Assembly (NCBI GenBank): GCA_020284085.1
Contig: JACEVL010000515.1
Location: 756,001-820,000 of the forward strand
Reading direction: 5' to 3'
DNA from: Aporrectodea caliginosa
Taxonomy: Eukaryota > Annelida > Clitellata > Crassiclitellata > Lumbricidae
Length of the DNA stretch: 64,000 bases
The first letter of the stretch is position 1, and each line of letters begins with the position of its first letter. This document shows positions 57,952 to 64,000 of the stretch, piece after piece. The translations under genes and the position numbers were made by a program. Under the pieces are notes generated by a model. That model was not told where the DNA came from and ran no database searches. It saw only the letters and a program-made list of their open reading frames with translations.

Positions 57952-59104
57952 CATAGGCGTAACTTTCTATTGTGACGGTGGTGTCCGGTCACCACCACTT
58001 TTTGGTCCTGCAATGAAATATATTTTTTTAACATGAAAGCATTTGGCTGTCTACCGTCTAGGCTATTCATGCATACTTAACATAGCAATGGCGGCAATGC
58101 TGATAGAACAAATTACCAAATTACCTTACTTAGCCTACATATGTTTCGTTTCATAATTTGGTGACGACATCAATTTTTGTTTCTATAAAAGGTCGAGTTA
58201 TCAAATTCATATAGAAAAATGGATCCAATTATTCGATTCATTGAAAAGAGACCGCGAAAGGTTATAATTGTGAATGCAATGTATCATGTTTCGGTGGTAG
58301 GGTGTAAGCTCTAACTGAAGTCTATGGTAATTTAGCGGGTAAAATCGTAGTTTTGGCTGGTAAATTATTTTATATTGTCAATTTAAAATGGAAGCTGGAT
58401 CGAAAAAAATAATGTTTGGCCTAAATGGAAGTTGGATTCATGAAACTAATTTTTTGTTTCAATGAAAGCTGGATCGATGACATTTTTTGCTTAACAAGAA
58501 GTGGGATTGGCGAAAATAATTATTGCCTAAAGAGAAGTTGGATTGCTGAACAAATTCTTGGTTAAATAGAAGTTGGATTGATGACAATAATTCTTGTTTA
58601 AACAGAAGTTTGATGACAATTTTTTTCTCGTAAGTGGAAGCTGGATTGATGACAATTATCATGGATATTGGAAGACTGCTTAGGCTACTTACCAGCGTCA
58701 ATTGAATTTGAAAACATTAAAATAATTTACCAACCTAAGCTACGGGAAAACCATTTAGCGTTGATAGAACCTAATGACTAATTGGTATCATAACGTCGAT
58801 TATTGGTAGTAGGGCCTACAGTAGGCTACGTAGTAGCCTAACGATATTAATTTAAAAGCAGTAGCAAGCCGGACAATGCGTAGCGTGTCTCTAAGGCCTC
58901 GAAGCTGCAAGTCTCTTGTCTCCTTCGCAACTGGACTTGAAACACCATCGAACACTCTCTGGACCAGTTTATTCACTGACTTAACACAGCGCCTGTGAAT
59001 AAGCTGGTGTCCTGCACTTAGCTAGCTTTCCAGTAGTGTATACGTTAAAAATTAGGAGGAGGGGATTGGTCACCACCACTTTTGGGGGCAAAGTTACGCC
59101 CATG
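57952..59104. mobile_element. hAT-like element nested in the pogo-like element (CATRGGCGTAACTTT ends)
   Basis: 1,153 bp with TIRs CATAGGCGTAACTTT and CATGGGCGTAACTTT (14 of 15) and the perfect TSD ttcccatc (57944-57951 and 59105-59112). The interior at 58390-58660 is a degenerate tandem repeat of roughly 45-50 bp around gaagttggattgatgaca. Both ends also carry ggtcaccaccactttt, here in direct orientation. No transposase. Confidence 0.85.
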
Positions 59105-59669
59105 TTCCCATCTAAGACAATCAACGTAATCGTAATCGAGGATTTATATAGGCTTATATTATTCAACAGGCCTATCAACACGTAGGCTATGCTTAGTTCA
59201 GCTGGAATAGGCTGTCCCACTTTAGCAGCAGATCGCTGTCCCACTTTGACAACACAGCTGTCGCTAAAGTGGGACACCTATACACCAGCAGGCTTCGTAA
59301 ATGCATGTTGACATTTGGTGATAAAAACCGTTGCTGGTAGTTCATTTCGTCAGTATATTTCAACATAAATTGCATTCAATATAATTATTTATCGTTAGTG
59401 TCGACAAGGGCCTTAGCAAGTTAATGTTATCAAAATTATGAATACCGCAAATTCACTAACTTTCGAAAATCGAATGTTACACGCACAACCAAAGGCCATT
59501 AAATACTTGCAATAAAACGTGTGTACGCACATATTAATAACGTCGCGTATATTGCCATAGACTATGTATTTTTAGATTTTGGATGTATTGGACATAATAC
59601 GCATGTAAGCCTCACTAGCTTAGCTGTCCCACTATAGTGACCTGTCCCACTTTCCCATCACCCACCCTA

Positions 59670-61080
59670 TTAATAATGGTACTATAGATCATGTCAGTAG
59701 ATGAGATCGAGGCTATCCACTGCTACTTGAGGTCAAAGAAGTTGGCTATAGGCTAAAGGTGTGGTCTTGGTCTTTGCCAACTCTTTGGCGCCTGGTCTCG
59801 GTGGATTATTTGTTAAATGTTGTTATCAATATTTGCCGGTTATTGGAAGTGATGGTCATTCAGGGACTTCTGAGTTAGCTTCGAATTCATGCGACGATCC
59901 GCCAAGGACAAAGCGAGACAAGGACCTCGTTGTTCAGTTAGCTACTGTAAAGAGAGCGAGCGGATCGCGGTTCGCTTCCGCAATGCTGGCTTATTTAAGA
60001 GATTTATGTCCCCTCCCCAGCAGAAATTTTTGAATTTCCACACTGTAATGGTAGCATTTTAAGCTGTCATCGGAACAAAATTGCTCTATTATTTAAGCGC
60101 TGATAGGAGCCAACTGTGACTCGTAGCTAAAATATTAAAGTTCTCGTGTTTGCATAGCGACCGTATAAGGCCTCGACCCTGCTCATTTTTCAAAGAATTG
60201 ATCGGTTGACATCCTTCATCACTGCTCGCCCGTTCGAATGGACGCCAAACCATTTAAGGTCCCCGTGAAAGGAACGTGCCACTGTTCGCTATCTGTGGGA
60301 CAGTGCCAGTCCCAAGCCTGGATAAAGGAGGAGGGCGACGCTAATGGTCTTTGTTACCACACAGTGACCATTAAACAGTAAACAAGCAAGCAACGTGCTA
60401 GCCCTAGGTTTAAGATGTAGTTTGAACCGTATTTGAGTTTGACTAGGCCTACAGTTAATACTAGCAAACGCGACATTTATTGAAATAAATATAAAAACTA
60501 GAAAATACGTTCAATATCCAAGAACGCCATAAGCCTTAAGGTAAACAGATTGCTGACCAGACACAATAAGCAGACATAGTTTACAAATGGTAGCCTATAC
60601 AGACCAAGCAAGAAGGAATCAACCACCGAATCGGGAGCCAAGAGTTTTACTGGCAAACGATTGACAATTATATAGAAACAGAACGCCGACTGCTTTAAAC
60701 GACTGTACTCTAACCAAGTAAAACGGTTGACTTGGACCGTGATTTATGTAATGTTTCAACAGCTCTTGGTTGATTGGGAGCCTGTCTGATGGATCACCAC
60801 CATCGAATTCCGAACATTCGCAGCATAATTAACATAATTAACAACAATTATTTGTAATATAATTCCTTTTATAAGTTGAAGCAGGCAATATTTACTCTTA
60901 GAGCGTCTACGATCGATCACATACTCACCTTCTAAACAATATGGCCGTCCCAGCTCCGATTCTATAGTGCAGTATGACCTGCCACAGTGGAAGTTTCAAA
61001 AACACTGTTTTCCACCCTGAGTACCGGGGGAGGGGGGCTGTGAAAAGCTACTGATTAGGCCAATACCGCAGTGGTGCTCA
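59670..61080. other. No gene recognised
   Basis: Contains a dispersed segment (gccaaggacaaag ... aggacctcgttg at about 59900, repeated at about 61850) and the plus-strand copy of the 43900 repeat at 60290-60385. A 90-codon ORF at 59761-60033 overlaps the dispersed segment and shows no known motif. Confidence 0.35.
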
Positions 61081-61110
61081 GCCTGCGGCCGTACGGGAGA
61101 ATTGGCGGGT
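61071..61110 (+). repeat. Possible solo hAT end
   Basis: CAGTGGTGCTCAGCCTGCGG resembles the terminal sequence of Charlie-type hAT elements. No matching inverted end is found in the window. Confidence 0.3.
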
Positions 61111-61789
61111 GTGGGAGTATTAATTCATAAATGTTTCTATTCCCTTGTCTTCAAACCAAGATAGTGTGAATCAGTTTGCTAAGTTTGTCTCTGTATATAT
61201 TTATGTATTTCACGGCAGGTATTATACCCACACATACGCCACATACATATACACACACGCACACACTGATGCTTGCTTGTGCGTCCACCCGTTGAGCCAG
61301 GATGCATCATCTGCAGATGTCGCTCAAAGAGGCAGGCAGACTAATAATATCCATACGTAGTCCAGTAGCTAACTTAGCCAATCACTGCATATATTGTACG
61401 GGCAAAGCTGACAGTGAGGTGCCAGAAGAGAGTGGCCAATGAAAGTGACAGTTTACAGATGCGTTTGTAGCCTAGGGCTGCATACAAAATAGGTGGCGTA
61501 TATGGCAGGAGCTCAGCTGTTCGAATGCGGCTGTGTGACTGGTGTAAATAGGTCACCCCTATCATGACTCACCACTGCGAATAGGACAGATAAACAACAT
61601 AGGACTTTTCTCGATTCTTCTGTATACTTTGTGTGAAGCACAATCCGTCACCTGTTAATTAGTGATGTCTTTGAAAAGAAAACAAACTTTGAAAGAGGAG
61701 AAGAGGACCTTCAATGCAAAATGTCAAACCACACACCACATAGGGTACCCCCATAAAAACTCACCGGATTTGCACGAATCCCAAGACCC

Positions 61790-61830
61790 AGCCTGACCAG
61801 GGATGGGGGGGGCAGCTGCCCCCCTTGCCC
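61790..61830. other. G-rich perfect hairpin
   Basis: ggggggcagctgcccccc forms a perfect stem around 61806-61823, followed by a further c run. Possibly a transposon end, given the accagggatgg flank, but no partner end is seen. Confidence 0.4.
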
Positions 61831-62209
61831 CCCGTGGCGACGCTAATGCCGCCAAGGACAAAGTAAGAGAGGACCTCGTTGTTTGCTTCTTATCAGAAGC
61901 GACAAGAAAACGTTGAGGCACAGTACTGTTAACCCTGACTTCTGCTTTAGTGCTTAAGTGACTAGTCACACTGATGCAGTTTTTCGAAGCAAAGTCAGTA
62001 GTTGGGCAAGCGTTGTGGATCAAGGATTTGGTGGACTTACCAGAAACGTTTTCTGTATCACATCAACATCTGGATCTGTTGAGAGAGTGTTTAGGACAAA
62101 ACTCTGCGTGATCTAGTAGCCTACTTATAAAATGTAATAAACATCTGGCTTGAATGATGGGATTATGTAACATTGCAAGTGAGAATTGCGTTTATGGTCT
62201 TGAGACTGT

Positions 62210-62395
62210 TGACTTGGACTGCGTGGTCTTGGTCTCGGTCTTGGTCTTGGACTGCGTGGTCTCGGGCTCAGTCTTGGTCTTGAAGCACGCGGTCTTGGTC
62301 TCGGTCTTGGTCTTGGACCACGCGGTCTTGGTCTCGGAATTGGTCTTGGACCACGCGGTCTTGGTCTCGGTCTTGGTCTTAGAGTTTTGGTCTTG
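62210..62395. repeat. Minisatellite, ggtcttggtctcggtcttgg units
   Basis: Six-base ggtctt/ggtctc words are organised in 27-33-bp higher units ending gaccacgc over about 180 bp. Both strands are open (Val/Leu or Arg/Pro), as expected for such a repeat. Confidence 0.8.
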
Positions 62396-62443
62396 TGCAC
62401 AACACTGCTTTCATGTCAGCTGTCTGCATCAACAATCATAATT

Positions 62444-62979
62444 CAGTGTGATTTTCCTTACAGATTTTATTTTAGTTATAGTTACAGTTATAGTTAATGG
62501 TTTTTATTTTAGTTATAGTTATAGTTATAGTTAGTATTATTTTTTAGTTATAGTTATAGTTATAGTTAATGGATTTTTATTTTAGTTAATTTTAGTTACT
62601 ACTTAGTTACAGTAATTAAGGCTATAAGCAAAATTGTGCGTATTAACACGCTGTTTCACAATTTGCTCAGAGCTTTGAAAGCCTTTGAAGCATGGGTGCA
62701 GTCAGCTTCATGAATACACGAGTTTCTAAAGTAACTGACAAATTGCAAATATCGCATTTTTCGTTCTCATTTATGTCGAATCGTCCTTTATTGCCCTTCC
62801 TATTTTTATTTTTTGCATTAACGAAAATAAAGATGAATTTTCGTTAGTGTTATTTTCGTTATAGTTATAGTTATAGTTAATGATATTTTTAGTTATAGTT
62901 ATAGTTATCGTTAACGAAGTCATTTTATTTTCGTTAACGAACATTTTCGTTATCGTTATCGTTAACGAAAATCACACTG
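62444..62979. mobile_element. hAT-like MITE with GTTATA tandem interior
   Basis: 536 bp with TIRs CAGTGTGATTTTC (perfect for 13 bases), flanked by the perfect 8-bp TSD tcataatt (62436-62443 and 62980-62987). Both arms are arrays of gttatagttatagtta drifting into gttaacgaa/ttcgttatcg words near the right end. Non-coding. Confidence 0.85.
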
Positions 62980-63148
62980 TCATAATTAGGCCTATGTAGG
63001 ACCAATTAGGCTAAGACTATAACAAGCCTACACAAAACTAATAATATTATGGTAAAATCATGTAGGCCTACGTAGGTCTACGTGTCTTGCAGTTCGATGT
63101 GACGGGATAGATTTGTTTAAAGTTTGCGACTTTAAAAGAAGCCGTAGG

Positions 63149-63304
63149 CATAGGCGTAGCTACATTGAGGCACGAGGAGGCAGTTGCCTCCTCTTGCTTT
63201 TTTGTATACTGGAGCTTCCATTGACTAATGACCCCAATGACCAGGATTTTGCCAATGGTCTGTTAAGTTGCCTCCTCTTGAATTTAAGTCTGGATACGTC
63301 CCTG
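63149..63304. mobile_element. MITE, (C)AxRGGCGTA-end family, short copy
   Basis: 156 bp beginning CATAGGCGTAGC and ending with the inverse of CAGGGACGTATCC. Perfect TSD gccgtagg (63141-63148 and 63305-63312). An internal gttgcctcctcttg repeat occurs at 63183 and 63268. The ends resemble the elements at 20830, 27120 and 57952. Confidence 0.8.
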
Positions 63305-63417
63305 GCCGTAGGCCTAGGTAGGCTATTAGTATTATAGAGATGTATATATAGGTATATGGCGCTTATAATATATCTCATTGGTATAGTCACGAGTCACGAC
63401 ATAGGCTACATGAAGCT

Positions 63418-63840
63418 AAAGTAAGTAAGTAAATGTGTTCTTTATTAAACGCTGGCAAACGCACGGCGCTGTACATACAAAGTTATACAAAGTTATCAAA
63501 TAGTAGCGAAAAAGTTAGTAAATAGTAAACTAAAAAAACACTATATGGCTTAGCTGTACAACATCCTAGCCAGGAAACCACGCCTGGTGAGGGAATCAAA
63601 TCTAGAAAGAACACGGTTAGGCCTATGTGAGCGTGGGCGCAAATCGTGACCAGTATATAGGACAGGGGGTAGTATGTAATGAAGGATAATGTCCGGGATT
63701 ATTTAAGATATTTCTAAAAAGGTCATGGTCGGCTTTTTTACAGAGTTCCTCAAAAGTGGGGAAAGATTTTGGTAGGAAGCCAAAGCGTATACCAGCTTGC
63801 GGACCACAGCACTTAGTGAGTCACGTTCTTGTTTGCTGGC
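63418..63840 (-). pseudogene. LINE ORF2 C-terminus with (TTAC)n tail
   Basis: The minus strand reads FLPKSFPTFEELCKKADHDL, FRNILNNPGH, then after one frameshift HDLRPRSHRPNRVLSRFDSL and RRGFLARMLYS-stop. agcgccgtgcgtttgccagc, ttaataaagaacacattt and TTAC repeats follow. It is the best copy of the family also seen at 32560-32826. It is 5'-truncated. Confidence 0.75.
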
Positions 63841-63889
63841 TAAGCCCACCACACCTGTGTTAAATGTATAGCCTAATCACAAATCATAC

Positions 63890-64000
63890 AAATACAAACT
63901 TAATAACAAATTAAATTAATAATTTTATTGGAAATAATATTATACGATCGCAATTCTGCTTTGAATCTTGTGAACATGCAATTTGCATAGCCCGCCTACT
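63890..64000 (+). repeat. Dispersed repeat cut by the window edge
   Basis: It aligns with 55726-55860 (atacaaacttaataacaaat to gcaatttgcatagcccgcc). Confidence 0.55.

Larger units (their letters stand above)
57198..59669 (-). mobile_element. pogo/Tc1-mariner-like DNA transposon derivative with PHD-finger ORF
   Basis: Outer ends TAGGGTGAGTGATGGGTAAG and, inverted, TAGGGTGGGTGATGGGAAAG continue as GTGGGACA; 25 of 27 bases match. They start with TA, consistent with a TA target duplication. About ten subterminal aagtgggaca or aagtggtcca words cluster within 250 bp of the left end and across the right 450 bp, plausible transposase-binding sites. A 1,153-bp hAT-like element is nested inside. Without it the element is about 1.3 kb, too short for a full transposase. 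Confidence 0.75.

Overview
This is a metazoan nuclear genomic window, probably from a marine invertebrate; I cannot place it more precisely. Its genes have introns with GT-AG boundaries and consistent phases. It is about 40% GC and saturated with LINE fragments, tRNA-derived SINEs, terminal-inverted-repeat (TIR) DNA elements and long di- and tetranucleotide microsatellites. I see no operons, Shine-Dalgarno sites or CRISPR.

Positions 1-41,660 hold a tandem cluster of four related gene copies (A-D) encoding small secreted proteins that I do not recognise. The full gene has four exons: a signal-peptide exon (phase 1 end); an exon coding a Ser/Thr-rich mucin-like stalk plus the first predicted helix (phase 0 end); a 36-codon exon; and a last exon with three more predicted helices. 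Mature proteins have four conserved cysteines. C (14170-18212) is complete and canonical. D (26189-39551) is also open throughout, but its exons 3 and 4 are shortened at the 5' side in phase and its last intron is about 9.1 kb. A (2017-3898) has exon 1 off the left edge. B (4231-7191) has no exon 1 because the A/B duplication starts inside intron 1. B carries a greatly expanded STTESQ repeat. Exon 1 of C and D are 12,019 bp apart and the flanks align, so this is a segmental tandem duplication.

About 41.7-48.1 kb is LINE/SINE debris, a (GGAA)n tract, purine-rich sequence and a scrambled fragment of the downstream LRR gene. A single-exon LRR-Ig transmembrane receptor lies on the minus strand at 48143-49654.

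From 50 to 64 kb I see no host gene. There are DNA transposons with clean target-site duplications (TSDs), several nested: a BED-finger hAT derivative inside a SINE, a hAT-like element inside a TA-flanked pogo-like element with a PHD-type finger, a Mutator-like element with telomere-like motifs, and several hAT-like MITEs. The LINEs and SINEs share a 3' tail (GCGCTATATAAAT plus a microsatellite), which suggests SINE mobilisation by that LINE family.

All domain calls come from reading translated sequence by eye; no search was run.
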